From contig NZ_QEKM01000001.1 of the NCBI RefSeq assembly GCF_003096555.1, forward strand, positions 2,170,001-2,234,000: 64,000 nucleotides of DNA, in the 5' to 3' direction. Positions within the stretch are counted from its first letter, which is position 1. The number at the start of each line of letters is the position of its first letter. Both the position numbers and the translations under genes were made by a program. Shown in pieces: positions 39,581 through 48,986 of this stretch. The notes under the pieces were generated by a model. That model worked only from the letters and a program-made list of their open reading frames with translations, searched no databases and was not told the DNA's origin. Source of the stretch: Simplicispira sp. 125 (GTDB lineage Bacteria > Pseudomonadota > Gammaproteobacteria > Burkholderiales > Burkholderiaceae_C).

Positions 39581-40186
39581 TTATTTCCCCGCCACACTCG
39601 CGGCTTCCATGGCCTTTTGCGCCTCACTGGAACGCATTAACTGAAAGCGCAGATTAAAGGCGGATACGCGGCGCTGGTCGCGCGGCGTCAATGCCACATT
39701 GGCGGCCACAATTTCCACGAGCTCTGGCTTGGAAAGCCAAGGCGTATTGTTGGAAAGATTGCGCAGCATCTCAGAGACACGCTCGTTTGACTGCGCCATC
39801 CCTTGCAACGCCACCGACTGGTTCGTCTGCTTGAGTGCCGTGATGTACACGCCATCGGGCAGTTGCTGAACCAACTCGCTGAGCAAGTGCACAGGCAGGT
39901 TGCGATCAGATTGCAGATCTTCTACCGCCTTTTGGCGAGCACGAAGCGCGGCAATTTCTTCTTCAATGGTCGCGATTTCCTTAATCTGGCCTTCCAGAAG
40001 CTTGATTTCACTTTGAAGAAACTGGTTTTTACCTTGTTGTTCCTCGATTTGCATCTGGAACCACCAATAAATGGCCCCGGCAATCACGAGACCGATCAAG
40101 GCCGATGCCAGCATCGTCGCTTGGAAATTTTCCCGACGGCGCTTGCGTGCAGCCTCCCGATGGGGGAGCAGGTTGATAAGAATCAC
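39581..40186 (-). CDS. pilN: Type IV pilus assembly protein PilN
   Basis: A 201-residue inner-membrane protein. The N-terminal INLLPHREAARKRRR is the conserved peptide that binds the PilM cleft; a transmembrane helix follows (about 22-43), then coiled coil and a small periplasmic domain. The start is GTG at 40186: GGAGG lies eight bases upstream and the GTGA overlap with the pilM stop couples translation. Confidence 0.96.
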   Translation of the reverse strand: MILINLLPHREAARKRRRENFQATMLASALIGLVIAGAIYWWFQMQIEEQQGKNQFLQSEIKLLEGQIKEIATIEEEIAALRARQKAVEDLQSDRNLPVHLLSELVQQLPDGVYITALKQTNQSVALQGMAQSNERVSEMLRNLSNNTPWLSKPELVEIVAANVALTPRDQRRVSAFNLRFQLMRSSEAQKAMEAASVAGK

Positions 40187-41262
40187 TGCAGGAACCTCCG
40201 CATCGCAAGTCCGCATGAGGTGAGGTAGGAAGGCGCCTCACGTACCATTTTTTTCATGCGGACTGAACTTCCGATTTCCATGCCATCAAAGGGATTGACG
40301 ATGCTGCACGGGAACCCCGTGTGTTGCGTAACCGCATCAGTCAGCCCTGGCAAGGGAGCCGATCCACCGGCAAGCATGATGTGATCTACCCGGTTGTGGG
40401 GAGTACTTGTGAAGAAAAACTGCAATGCACGGCCAATTTCCTGGGACAGGCTCTCCACAAAGGGGCGCAACACTGCTGACGAGTAATCGTCAGGCAAATC
40501 TCCACTGCGTTTTTTGCTTTCTGCCTCTTCCGCTGAAAAACCGTACTGCCGCACGATGAGCTGGGACAACTGCGCACCACCAAAAGCCTGGTCTCGGTCG
40601 TACAGGACTTCGTCGTTGCGAATGACCTGCATGCTGGTCGTCAGCGCCCCGACTTCGAACAAGGCCACCATCGTGTCCACACCCTTGTTGGGGAAGGCCT
40701 CCATCAGTCGGCTCGCCGCCAGACGTGACGCATGGGATTCAATATCGATGATTGCAGCTTTGAGCCCAGCCGCTTCAGCCAAGCCCTGTCGATCCTGTAC
40801 TTTTTCGCGGCGTGATGCAGCGATCAGGACCTCAACGTCTCCAGGCGCGTTCTTGCTGGGGCCAATCACACAGAAATCCAGACTCACCTCATCCAGGGAA
40901 AAGGGGATGTACTGGTTGGCTTCGGATTCCACCTGCACCTCCAACTCTTGGTCGGACATGCCTGCGGGCAATGTGATTTTTTTGGTAATCACGGCAGAAG
41001 GCGGCAAGGCCAGCGCCACATTTTTCGTGCGTGTGCCGCTTTTCTTCACCACCCTGCGCAGGGCTTCGGCGACTTCATCGAATTTCTCGATGTTGCCATC
41101 CGTAATCCAACCACGCTCCAGTGGCTCGATGGCGCACCGTTCCAGGACCAGGCCACCCGCCTTGTCACGCCCTAACTCCACCAGCTTGACGCTGGAGGAG
41201 CTGATGTCGATGCCCAGCAGTGGCGCGGACTGGCGACTGAACAGAGATCCCGCAGAGATCAA
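40183..41262 (-). CDS. pilM: Type IV pilus assembly ATPase-fold protein PilM
   Basis: A 359-residue actin-like cytoplasmic protein that binds the PilN tail. Hallmarks are PLLGIDISSSSVKLVEL, the phosphate loop region VALFEVGALTTSM, and DHIMLAGGSAPLPGLTDAV. The start is read as TTG 41262 (MISAGSLFSRQS) with AGGGGG upstream; no better codon precedes the conserved segment. First gene of the pilMNOPQ unit, diverging from mrcA as in most Proteobacteria. Confidence 0.95.
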   Translation of the reverse strand: MISAGSLFSRQSAPLLGIDISSSSVKLVELGRDKAGGLVLERCAIEPLERGWITDGNIEKFDEVAEALRRVVKKSGTRTKNVALALPPSAVITKKITLPAGMSDQELEVQVESEANQYIPFSLDEVSLDFCVIGPSKNAPGDVEVLIAASRREKVQDRQGLAEAAGLKAAIIDIESHASRLAASRLMEAFPNKGVDTMVALFEVGALTTSMQVIRNDEVLYDRDQAFGGAQLSQLIVRQYGFSAEEAESKKRSGDLPDDYSSAVLRPFVESLSQEIGRALQFFFTSTPHNRVDHIMLAGGSAPLPGLTDAVTQHTGFPCSIVNPFDGMEIGSSVRMKKMVREAPSYLTSCGLAMRRFLQ

Positions 41263-41497
41263 GATGGCCCCCTAAAAATTGTCAATCAGACACAACATAA
41301 CTTAACATTTCACATGAATGCTATCAGTAAGATACTTCTCCAGCAAAGAGTTTTCCGGCCGTTGCACATTTGAACCGTTGTCAAAAGCAGACGTTTGACG
41401 CCACACTACAACCCCTCGGGGCCCATCAGCACGCCCAGTGCACACCCATTTGGGGACTGCTTTTTGTCATCCCCCAAAAAATGCCACAGCGCATTTT

Positions 41498-41503
41498 TAT
41501 AAT
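41498..41503 (+). promoter_or_regulatory. Putative -10 box of mrcA
   Basis: Perfect TATAAT 27 bases before the mrcA ATG, in the 267-base gap shared with divergent pilM. No good -35 is seen at standard spacing. The rest of this gap shows no other feature that I can support. Confidence 0.5.
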
Positions 41504-41529
41504 GGCCTGTCATTTCAATCCGGAGCGAT

Positions 41530-43917
41530 ATGCCGCCCCCCGCCACGATAAAATCCGCAAACACTGCGACTCCTTCAACATCCTCAAAGCGACCGGTATG
41601 GCTCCGATGGATGATCCGCTTGACGCTCTGGATGCTGGGCCTGGCAGCCGCTGGCGCACTGTCCCTTGCCTTTGTGATTGCCGTGGCGCTGGCCATGGCC
41701 TACCCCAATCTACCCGACATCTCCGACCTGGCAGACTACCGGCCGAAGCTCCCTTTGAGGGTCTACTCCGCAGAAGGCGCCTTGCTGGGTGAGTTTGGTG
41801 AAGAGCGGCGCAACCTGACGCCCATCGGCGAAATCCCCAAGGTGATGAAGGACGCCGTTCTTGCCATTGAAGACACGCGCTTCTTTCAGCATGGCGGCGT
41901 AGATTACAAAGGCATGCTGCGCGCAGGCTTGGCCAATCTGGGAAAGATGAAAAGCCAGGGCGCATCCACCATCACCATGCAGGTGGCGCGCAACGTGTAT
42001 CTTTCTTCGGAAAAAACATTTACTCGAAAAATTTACGAAATATTACTAACTTTTAAATTAGAGCATTTCCTGACCAAGGATCAGATTCTTGAGATTTATA
42101 TGAATCAGATTTTTCTGGGAAATCGGGCCTACGGCTTTGCGGCTGCATCAGAAACCTATTTTGGCAAGCCACTCAAAGCTGTAACAATTGCAGAAGCAGC
42201 CATGCTGGCCGGGTTGCCCAAAGCCCCATCAGCCTACAACCCCATCAGTAATCCGAAGCGGGCCCGGGCACGACAGCTCCACATCATCGACCGCATGGAG
42301 GAAAACCGCTTCATCACCCCTGAAGAGGCATCCGCCGCGCGCACCGAGCACGTCAAGATCCGCACGGGCTCGGACAGCACCCGTGTCCATGCCGAGTTTG
42401 TGGCTGAAATGGCGCGCCAGCTGATTTTTGCGCAATATGGTAATGAGGCCTACACGCGCGGCCTCAACGTCTATACCACCCTGAACGCGGGTGAACAGGA
42501 GGTCGCCTATCGTGCCTTGCGCCAAGGCATCATGAACTACGAGCGCCGACAGCACTACCGCGGCCCCGAAAAATTCGTCACGCTTCCCAGCACCCCGCAA
42601 GAGCTGGAAGAAACCATCGACGACATTCTGGCCGACCATCCAGACAACGGCGACGTCCTGTCGGCCATGGTGCTGGAAGCTGGAGCACGCAAAATTGTTG
42701 CCATGCGCCCCAACGGCGACACCATCGAAATCACGGGGGAGGGCCTCAAACCCGTGCAATCCGGGTTGAGCGACAAAGCACCACCCAACATCAAGATACG
42801 CCGTGGCGCTGTCATTCGGGTGGTCAAAACTCCCAAGGACACCTGGGAAGCCACACAATTACCCGAAGTCGAAGGCGCTTTTGTCGCCATCGATCCCCGC
42901 ACAGGCGCACTCAAGGCGTTGGTGGGCGGCTTTGATTTTGACAAAAACAAATTCAACCATGTCACCCAGGCATGGCGCCAACCTGGCTCGAGCTTCAAGC
43001 CTTTTATCTATTCGGCTGCGTTGGAAAAGGGCTTTACGCCGGCCACCGTCATCAACGACGGCCCTCTCTTTTTTGATGCCGGGGTCACTGGCGGAAAGCC
43101 TTGGGAGCCAAAGAACTATGACGGCAAGTTTGAAGGTCCCATGACCATGCGGTCTGCACTGGCCCGGTCGAAAAACATGGTCTCGATCCGCGTGCTCCAG
43201 GCCGTAGGGGCCCGCAATGCCCAAGAATGGATCACAAAATTTGGCTTTGATGTCGAAAAGCATCCCGCCTATCTCACGATGGCACTGGGAGCGGGCTCGG
43301 TCACCCCGATGCAGCTTGTCGTGGGTTACTCGGTTTTTGCCAATGGCGGATATCGCGTCAATCCCTGGCTGATCTCACGCGTCACCGATCACAAAGGCAG
43401 GGTTCTCTCGGAGATCGAGCCACCCGCGACGCAAGACCAAGTTCGCGCGATTGAACCGCGCAATGCTTTCATCATGGACAGCCTGCTACAGGAAGTGGCC
43501 CGCTCCGGTACTGCGGCCCGCGCGCAGGCCACGCTCAAGCGGCCCGATTTGTATGGCAAAACCGGCACAACCAACGATTCCTGGGATGCCTGGTTTGCAG
43601 GGTTCCAGCCCACGATCGCCGCCGTCACCTGGATTGGTTACGACACACCCCGCAACCTGGGCAGCCGTGAAACCGGCGGCGGACTCAGTCTACCGGTATG
43701 GATCAGCTTCATGGAAAAAGCGCTCAAGGGCGTTCCTGTGATGGAGCCCACAGTGCCGGCTGGCGTCGTTAACGTCGGTGGGGAGTGGTTTTATGAGGAA
43801 TATGCGCGCAACGCGGGCGTTTCCAGCCTAGGAATGGAAAGCGCCAGTGCGGCACCGCGACCCGAGGGCCCTGCTCCGGAGGAGCGCAGTCGCATCCTCG
43901 ACCTGTTTCGCAATTGA
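41530..43917 (+). CDS. mrcA: Penicillin-binding protein 1A (bifunctional class A)
   Basis: A 795-residue PBP1A making and crosslinking peptidoglycan. There is a short cytoplasmic tail, a transmembrane helix (about 28-57), a GT51 domain (EDTRFFQHGGVDYKG, QGASTITMQVARN), an OB-like linker and a transpeptidase with SxxK at S487-K490 (PGSSFKPF), SKN and KTGTTND. RBS is CGGAG. An AT-rich stretch at about 42000-42125 encodes a conserved part of the glycosyltransferase domain (YLSSEKTFTRKIYEILLTFK), with rare codons such as TTA, unlike the rest of the gene. Divergence from pilM is the standard arrangement. Confidence 0.97.
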   Translation: MPPPATIKSANTATPSTSSKRPVWLRWMIRLTLWMLGLAAAGALSLAFVIAVALAMAYPNLPDISDLADYRPKLPLRVYSAEGALLGEFGEERRNLTPIGEIPKVMKDAVLAIEDTRFFQHGGVDYKGMLRAGLANLGKMKSQGASTITMQVARNVYLSSEKTFTRKIYEILLTFKLEHFLTKDQILEIYMNQIFLGNRAYGFAAASETYFGKPLKAVTIAEAAMLAGLPKAPSAYNPISNPKRARARQLHIIDRMEENRFITPEEASAARTEHVKIRTGSDSTRVHAEFVAEMARQLIFAQYGNEAYTRGLNVYTTLNAGEQEVAYRALRQGIMNYERRQHYRGPEKFVTLPSTPQELEETIDDILADHPDNGDVLSAMVLEAGARKIVAMRPNGDTIEITGEGLKPVQSGLSDKAPPNIKIRRGAVIRVVKTPKDTWEATQLPEVEGAFVAIDPRTGALKALVGGFDFDKNKFNHVTQAWRQPGSSFKPFIYSAALEKGFTPATVINDGPLFFDAGVTGGKPWEPKNYDGKFEGPMTMRSALARSKNMVSIRVLQAVGARNAQEWITKFGFDVEKHPAYLTMALGAGSVTPMQLVVGYSVFANGGYRVNPWLISRVTDHKGRVLSEIEPPATQDQVRAIEPRNAFIMDSLLQEVARSGTAARAQATLKRPDLYGKTGTTNDSWDAWFAGFQPTIAAVTWIGYDTPRNLGSRETGGGLSLPVWISFMEKALKGVPVMEPTVPAGVVNVGGEWFYEEYARNAGVSSLGMESASAAPRPEGPAPEERSRILDLFRN

Positions 43918-43962
43918 ATCCAATATCAGGAGAACGTAGTGCGCCTGAATGCGCCTGGCGCA

Positions 43963-44292
43963 TTACCCTCTGAAGTCCAGTTGCAACCCTGATTGCGCCG
44001 CAGCATCGCTGCGCAGCTGGGCAAAGAACTCATTGCCTCCCTTGGTGTCCCGCCATGCGCTGCCGTCAAAACGGTAGTGGTAGCCCCCGGACTGCGCGGC
44101 CATCCAGACTTCGTGCAAGGGCCTTTGCAGATTGATGATGATTTGGCTGCGGTTGCTGAACATCAGAGTGATCATGCCGCCAGAGCGCTGGTTGTCGATA
44201 TCGGCGTCCGTCTCATCGTTGATCCGGTCGCAGCATTGCTCTACCGCCTGCAATAAAAGCTCGGCACAGTCCATGAATTCAAGGTCGGTCAT
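43963..44292 (-). CDS. cyaY: Iron donor protein CyaY (frataxin)
   Basis: A 109-residue bacterial frataxin that binds iron and modulates Fe-S cluster assembly. The acidic first helix ([18 protein letters not shown]), [15 protein letters not shown] and the sheet motif [19 protein letters not shown] are clear. Start MTDLEFMD at 44292. It is convergent with mrcA, separated by 45 bases with a short palindrome (ATGCGCCTGGCGCAT), and diverges from lptM with 12 bases between starts. Confidence 0.96.
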   Translation of the reverse strand: MTDLEFMDCAELLLQAVEQCCDRINDETDADIDNQRSGGMITLMFSNRSQIIINLQRPLHEVWMAAQSGGYHYRFDGSAWRDTKGGNEFFAQLRSDAAAQSGLQLDFRG

Positions 44293-44304
44293 TACAATTT
44301 CAAT

Positions 44305-44514
44305 ATGTTGAGAGCGATACAAATTCTAGTCAGTGCCTTAATCCTTGCTGCCAGCGTGGCAAGCCTGAGTGCCTGTGGTCAGCGTGGTCCGCTGTTTCTG
44401 CCGACCGACGCAGCAGCACGCCAGCGCGCCACCCTGCCGCAAACACTGGCACCCAGCTCTGCCGACCCCGCTGCACCACACCCTTCCACCCCTGCTTCGA
44501 CTGCCACACCATGA
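44305..44514 (+). CDS. lptM: LPS translocon maturation lipoprotein LptM (YifL-like)
   Basis: A 69-residue lipoprotein. Signal peptide, lipobox SLSAC, then the family peptide [10 protein letters not shown]; the tail is Pro/Ala/Thr rich. LptM binds LptD-LptE and helps form correct disulfides in E. coli. The stop overlaps the lysA start (ATGA), the same lptM-lysA order seen across Proteobacteria. Confidence 0.9.
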   Translation: MLRAIQILVSALILAASVASLSACGQRGPLFLPTDAAARQRATLPQTLAPSSADPAAPHPSTPASTATP

Positions 44515-45788
44515 CTTCCAAGGCCCTGCCCGGCGCTCCCCATATTGCCTACCGTGACAACGCACTGTGCGTCGAGGGGCTGCGCGCCAGCGAGCTTGCT
44601 GCGCAGTACGGCACACCGCTGTTCATCTATTCAACCGCTTCGATGCGTGATGCACTATCGGCCTACCAGCGCGGCTTTGCCGGACGCAAGCTGCATATTT
44701 GCTATGCGATGAAGGCCAACTCTTCGTTGGCGCTGCTGCAGTTTTTTGCTCGCCAGGGCTGCGGATTCGACATCGTCTCGGGCGGTGAACTGGAACGGGT
44801 CATCGCTGCAGGCGGAGACCCCGGCAAGGTGATTTTCTCTGGCGTGGGCAAAACGCGGCACGAGATGCGGCAGGCCCTGCAGGCCGGTATTCTGTGCTTC
44901 AACGTGGAGAGCGAAGCCGAGCTGGAAGTGCTGAGCGAAGTGGCCGTGGCGGCGGGCACGACGGCACCGGTCAGCATCCGCGTGAATCCGAATGTCGATC
45001 CCAAAACGCACCCCTATATTTCCACCGGCCTCAAGGGCAACAAATTTGGCGTGGCCCATGAACGCACCCTCGCCACGTACCAGCGCGCGGCGGCCCTGCC
45101 GGGCCTGCGCGTGGTGGGCATTGATTTCCATATCGGCTCGCAGATCACAGAAGTCACACCTTACCTCGATGCCACCGAGCGCATGCTCGATCTGGTGGAG
45201 CAGATCGAGGCGGCAGGCATTCCCATCCACCACATTGATTTTGGCGGCGGACTGGGGATCAACTACAACGGCGACACACCTCCTGCTGCCGATGCGCTGT
45301 GGCAGCAGTTGTTCTCCCGAATCGACGCGCGCGGCTTTGGTGACCGCCAGTTCATGATCGAACCCGGTCGCTCGCTGGTCGGCAATGCAGGTATATGCGT
45401 CACCGAAGTGCTGTACCTCAAACCTGGCGAAGAAAAGAACTTCTGCATCGTTGATGCCGCCATGAACGATCTGCCCCGCCCGGCCATGTACCAGGCTTTC
45501 CACGCCATCGTACCGGTACAAGCTTCCAGCGATGCCGAGCAGATCTACGACGTAGTGGGGCCGGTCTGCGAGAGCGGCGACTGGATCGGCCGCGACCGCA
45601 GCCTGGCCGTGCAGGCGGGTGATCGGCTGGCTGTGCTGTCGGCAGGGGCGTACTGCATGTCCATGTCCAGCAACTACAACACCCGGGGGCGTGCGGCCGA
45701 GGTGCTGGTGGACGGCGACCAGGCCCAACTGATCCGGCAGCGTGAGACCGCGGCCGACACCTTCCGCAATGAAATACTACTAAAATAA
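44511..45788 (+). CDS. lysA: Diaminopimelate decarboxylase
   Basis: A 425-residue PLP enzyme (EC 4.1.1.20), final step of lysine synthesis. The Schiff-base lysine is K68 (CYAMKANSS); phosphate and substrate motifs are GSQI, DFGGGLGINY, EPGRSLVGNAG and the dimer-active-site CESGDWIG. The final residues EILLK and the TAA come from the palindromic repeat at 45780-45840, so the native end has been recast. Coupled to lptM. Confidence 0.97.
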   Translation: MTSKALPGAPHIAYRDNALCVEGLRASELAAQYGTPLFIYSTASMRDALSAYQRGFAGRKLHICYAMKANSSLALLQFFARQGCGFDIVSGGELERVIAAGGDPGKVIFSGVGKTRHEMRQALQAGILCFNVESEAELEVLSEVAVAAGTTAPVSIRVNPNVDPKTHPYISTGLKGNKFGVAHERTLATYQRAAALPGLRVVGIDFHIGSQITEVTPYLDATERMLDLVEQIEAAGIPIHHIDFGGGLGINYNGDTPPAADALWQQLFSRIDARGFGDRQFMIEPGRSLVGNAGICVTEVLYLKPGEEKNFCIVDAAMNDLPRPAMYQAFHAIVPVQASSDAEQIYDVVGPVCESGDWIGRDRSLAVQAGDRLAVLSAGAYCMSMSSNYNTRGRAAEVLVDGDQAQLIRQRETAADTFRNEILLK

Positions 45789-45840
45789 GGCTCTAACGCT
45801 TTACCATCAAGCGTTAACAGCTATATTTTAAATAGCATCA
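45780..45840 (+). repeat. Dispersed palindromic element, copy 7
   Basis: TAACGCTT, 7 nt, AAGCGTTA (perfect 8-bp stem), AC, AGCTAT, 7 nt, ATAGC. It lies between convergent lysA and msrQ and supplies both stop codons: TAA at 45786 for lysA and TGA at 45838-45840 for msrQ. It may also act as a two-way terminator. Confidence 0.92.
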
Positions 45841-46476
45841 ATCCGCTGCAACGGCTCCGCCAATGCGCGTGGATTTTTCGCGCTGGCATACGCGGCGCCA
45901 GAGCCGCCAGCCCAGCAGAACAGCCAGAATGGCGCCGTACAACCAGACCTCGGCAAAGTTGTTCTTGCCGGCCCGCATCCAGTAGAAATGCAGAATCGCC
46001 AGCCCCGCCACGGCGTACACCGCGCGGTGCAGCGCCCGCCAACGGGCGCCGCCGAGCCATCGGATAGCACGGTTGAACGAGGTTGCCGCTAGCAGCGTCA
46101 ACAACACCCCCGCCAACATGCCGACGAGGATGAAGGGACGCTTGATGACATCGCGCACAATCTCGGCACCGTCCAGACCCATGTCAAACCAGGCATACGC
46201 CAACAGGTGCATTGCCGCGTAAAAAAAGACAAATAGACCCAGCATGCGGCGAAAACGCGCCAGCGCAGGCGTTGCGGTCATCACCCGCAAAGGCGTTACC
46301 GCCAGCACCAGGCACAGCATGCGTAACGTCCAATCGCCCAGCGCGCGAATCAAGGCCTCGGCCGGGTTGGCACCCAGCGCGTCCGTGGCGGCGGCAAAGA
46401 CCAGCCAGGCCAGGGGCAGCAGCGCCAGCCCAAAGACCAGGGGTTTGGCAGCGGGGTGCATCAACAATTTTTTCAT
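45838..46476 (-). CDS. msrQ: MsrQ, haem-binding membrane subunit of MsrPQ
   Basis: A 212-residue inner-membrane protein with about six helices and conserved histidines for haem (FYAAMHLLAYAWFD, LHRAVYAVAGLAILHFYW). It passes quinol or flavin electrons to periplasmic MsrP for repair of oxidised methionines. ATG 46476 (MKKLLMHPAAK) is preferred; a TTG at 46527 overlapping the msrP stop is possible. The stop codon is the edge of a palindromic repeat. Confidence 0.94.
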   Translation of the reverse strand: MKKLLMHPAAKPLVFGLALLPLAWLVFAAATDALGANPAEALIRALGDWTLRMLCLVLAVTPLRVMTATPALARFRRMLGLFVFFYAAMHLLAYAWFDMGLDGAEIVRDVIKRPFILVGMLAGVLLTLLAATSFNRAIRWLGGARWRALHRAVYAVAGLAILHFYWMRAGKNNFAEVWLYGAILAVLLGWRLWRRVCQREKSTRIGGAVAAD

Positions 46477-46523
46477 GGAAATAGCGGCACGCAGCAGCAC
46501 CGTCTGCTCAGAACGGCAGGTCG

Positions 46524-47519
46524 TCAATAGAACTTTTTGAGGTCCATGCCGGCATACAGCTGCCCCACTTGTGCCTCGTATCCATTGAACATCAGAGTCT
46601 TGCGCTTGCGGGCGAAAAGACCATCTTCGCCAATACGGCGCTCAGTGGCTTGGCTCCAGCGCGGGTGGTCCACCTGGGGATTCACGTTGGAATAAAACCC
46701 GTACTCCTGGATGGCGGCCTTGTTCCAGGCAGTGGGAGGCTCTTTGTCGGTGAAGCGAATCTTGACAATGCTCTTGGCGCTCTTGAAGCCATATTTCCAC
46801 GGCACCACAATGCGCACCGGCGCACCATTTTGTTTCGGTAGCACCTCGCCGTACATGCCAAAAGTCAGCAGGGTCAGCGGGTGCATGGCTTCGTCCAGCC
46901 GCAGGCCCTCGGTATAAGGCCAGTCCAGCACGCGCGAACCCACACCGGGCATGGTGGCCTTGTCGGCCAGCGTCAGAAACTCCACATATTTGGCACTTCC
47001 CAGGGGCTCGACACGCCGAATCAGGTCGGCCAGCGAATAACCTACCCAAGGAATCACCATTGACCAACCTTCCACGCAGCGCATGCGGTAGATGCGCTCT
47101 TCCATGGCACTGAGCTTGAGCAAGTCTTCGAGACCGTAGCGACCGGGTTTCTTCACCAGCCCTTCGATCTCTATCGTCCAGGGCGTCGTTTTCAGCGTAT
47201 GGGCGTTGCGGGCCGGGTCGGCCTTGTCGGTCCCGAACTCGTAGAAATTGTTGTAGCTGCTAGCGTCCTGGTAGCTGGTGGGTTTTTCCATCGTGACTGC
47301 ACCTGCCACGGCCGACTTGATGCCGGGCAATGCGGTCAACTTGCCTGGTGCCTGCACCTGGGCCAGCGCCTCGCGACCCGCCCAGGCGGCCAACGTGGCA
47401 CCTGCCAGGCCCGCAGCACATTGGCGCAGCAGCTGGCGGCGCTCTTCGTACACCCCACGGGGGGTAATTTCAGAAGCGACAGGGTGCTGGAATCCCGTAT
47501 CGCGGGAAAAATGGGCCAT
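46524..47519 (-). CDS. msrP: MsrP, periplasmic methionine sulfoxide reductase catalytic subunit
   Basis: A 331-residue molybdopterin enzyme. The N-terminus has a Tat signal ([21 protein letters not shown]). The molybdenum ligand cysteine is in [14 protein letters not shown], and SYNNFYEFG is the family mark. It reduces both diastereomers of methionine sulfoxide in periplasmic proteins (E. coli and Azospira work). Followed by msrQ after 47 bases. Confidence 0.96.
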   Translation of the reverse strand: MAHFSRDTGFQHPVASEITPRGVYEERRQLLRQCAAGLAGATLAAWAGREALAQVQAPGKLTALPGIKSAVAGAVTMEKPTSYQDASSYNNFYEFGTDKADPARNAHTLKTTPWTIEIEGLVKKPGRYGLEDLLKLSAMEERIYRMRCVEGWSMVIPWVGYSLADLIRRVEPLGSAKYVEFLTLADKATMPGVGSRVLDWPYTEGLRLDEAMHPLTLLTFGMYGEVLPKQNGAPVRIVVPWKYGFKSAKSIVKIRFTDKEPPTAWNKAAIQEYGFYSNVNPQVDHPRWSQATERRIGEDGLFARKRKTLMFNGYEAQVGQLYAGMDLKKFY

Positions 47520-47648
47520 CGAATTGCTCCAGTGGGGTTTTTGGTTGCTGTGACAGATAGAGCGAAATGAAAACCAATTCGTTCCATTCATTGTTCAGAT
47601 TACAACGCTCACCAAAAACCCGCCGACCGGGCCCCGCTTACCCATCTA

Positions 47649-48986
47649 CTACAGTGTGCCGTAGCTGTGCAGACCGCTCAGGAACATGTTGACCCCGAGG
47701 AAGGCAAAGGTGGTGACCACCAAGCCCACCAGCGCCCACCAGGCGGACACCGTACCGCGCAAACCCTTCATCAGGCGCATGTGCAGCCAGGCAGCGTAAT
47801 TGAGCCAGACGATCAACGCCCAGGTTTCCTTGGGGTCCCAGCTCCAGTAGCCGCCCCAGGCCTCGGCGGCCCAGAGTGCGCCCAGCACGGTGGCAATGGT
47901 GAAAAACGCAAAACCCACCGCGATGGACTTGTACATCAGGTCATCGAGCACCTCGAACGAGGGCAGGCGCTCACCAATACGCTTACGGCCCAGCAAAATG
48001 CTGGCAACGATGAGCGCGGATACGCCGAAATACACCATCCAGTAGCTGCTGCCCGCGGCGGTGGAGCCCTGGCGGAAGACCAGGGGCTCAAAGCACAGCA
48101 CCACGCCCAGCAGCCATAGCGGTGCCAGCTTGTACCAGCGCGTCTCGGTCGCCTGCTGCTTGATCAGGTAGGCAAAAGCCACCATGGCCGACAACGCAAA
48201 GGTACCGTAACCAATGAAGTTGGCGGGTACATGCAGCTTCATCCACCAGCTTTTGAGAGCAGGTACCAGAGGCTGGATTTCATGCGCGTCGCGCACCACC
48301 GTGTACCACAACAGAAAACCCACCGCTGCGCTAACCACCAGCATGACAAAACCGCCCAGGGCGCGCGTGCCGTACTGCTCTTCGTAGTACAGGTAGAACA
48401 GCGCGGTCATCCAGCAGAACATGACAAACACCTCATAGAGGTTGCTCACCGGAATATGGCCGATGTCAGGGCCAAGCAAGTAGCTTTCATACCAGCGCAC
48501 CATGGTGCCGATCAAGGCCATGCCCACGGCGACCCAAACGAGGCGTGAGCCGATGAGAGACATCACATCGCCCTCGCCGCGCGAGAACATGCCGATCCAG
48601 TAGAACAGCGTTGCCATGAAGAACAGCATGCTCATCCACAGGATGGCCGACTGGCTGGACAGAAAATACTTGAGGCCGAACACTGTTTCGGCGCGCCCCA
48701 GGCTGCCTGCACCATCGATCTGGTACAGACCGATGGCCATCAACGAGAGTGCAGCCACCGCCAGCATCAAGGAGCGCAGGGGCCGCCAGAACCAGCCCAG
48801 CCACACCAGGCTGGGGATGGCGGCAAGCAAAATGCCTTTTTCATAGATGTCCATGTAGGCGCCGTAACGCTGCAACGCATACAGCCCCCCCACCACCACA
48901 ATGGCAGCAAAGAGCCAGTCCAGCCAGTTTCGGCGGGAGAAGAAGCCCTCATTGAGGGTCACCGTGATGGTGCTAGCAGTATTCAT
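47649..48986 (-). CDS. ccsB: Cytochrome c biogenesis protein CcsB (system II)
   Basis: A 445-residue polytopic protein with the tryptophan-rich haem motif WGGYWSWDPKETWAL and conserved histidines, forming with ResB the system II haem lyase/exporter. The ATG overlaps the resB stop. It is the CcsA/CcsB-type subunit, also called ResC. Confidence 0.96.
   Translation of the reverse strand: MNTASTITVTLNEGFFSRRNWLDWLFAAIVVVGGLYALQRYGAYMDIYEKGILLAAIPSLVWLGWFWRPLRSLMLAVAALSLMAIGLYQIDGAGSLGRAETVFGLKYFLSSQSAILWMSMLFFMATLFYWIGMFSRGEGDVMSLIGSRLVWVAVGMALIGTMVRWYESYLLGPDIGHIPVSNLYEVFVMFCWMTALFYLYYEEQYGTRALGGFVMLVVSAAVGFLLWYTVVRDAHEIQPLVPALKSWWMKLHVPANFIGYGTFALSAMVAFAYLIKQQATETRWYKLAPLWLLGVVLCFEPLVFRQGSTAAGSSYWMVYFGVSALIVASILLGRKRIGERLPSFEVLDDLMYKSIAVGFAFFTIATVLGALWAAEAWGGYWSWDPKETWALIVWLNYAAWLHMRLMKGLRGTVSAWWALVGLVVTTFAFLGVNMFLSGLHSYGTL

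Noticed and set aside
47240..47285. GTAGCTGCTAGCG-like sequence resembling the dispersed repeat in msrP
   Set aside because: It encodes the conserved MsrP motif [14 protein letters not shown] and lacks the second hairpin, so similarity is by chance.
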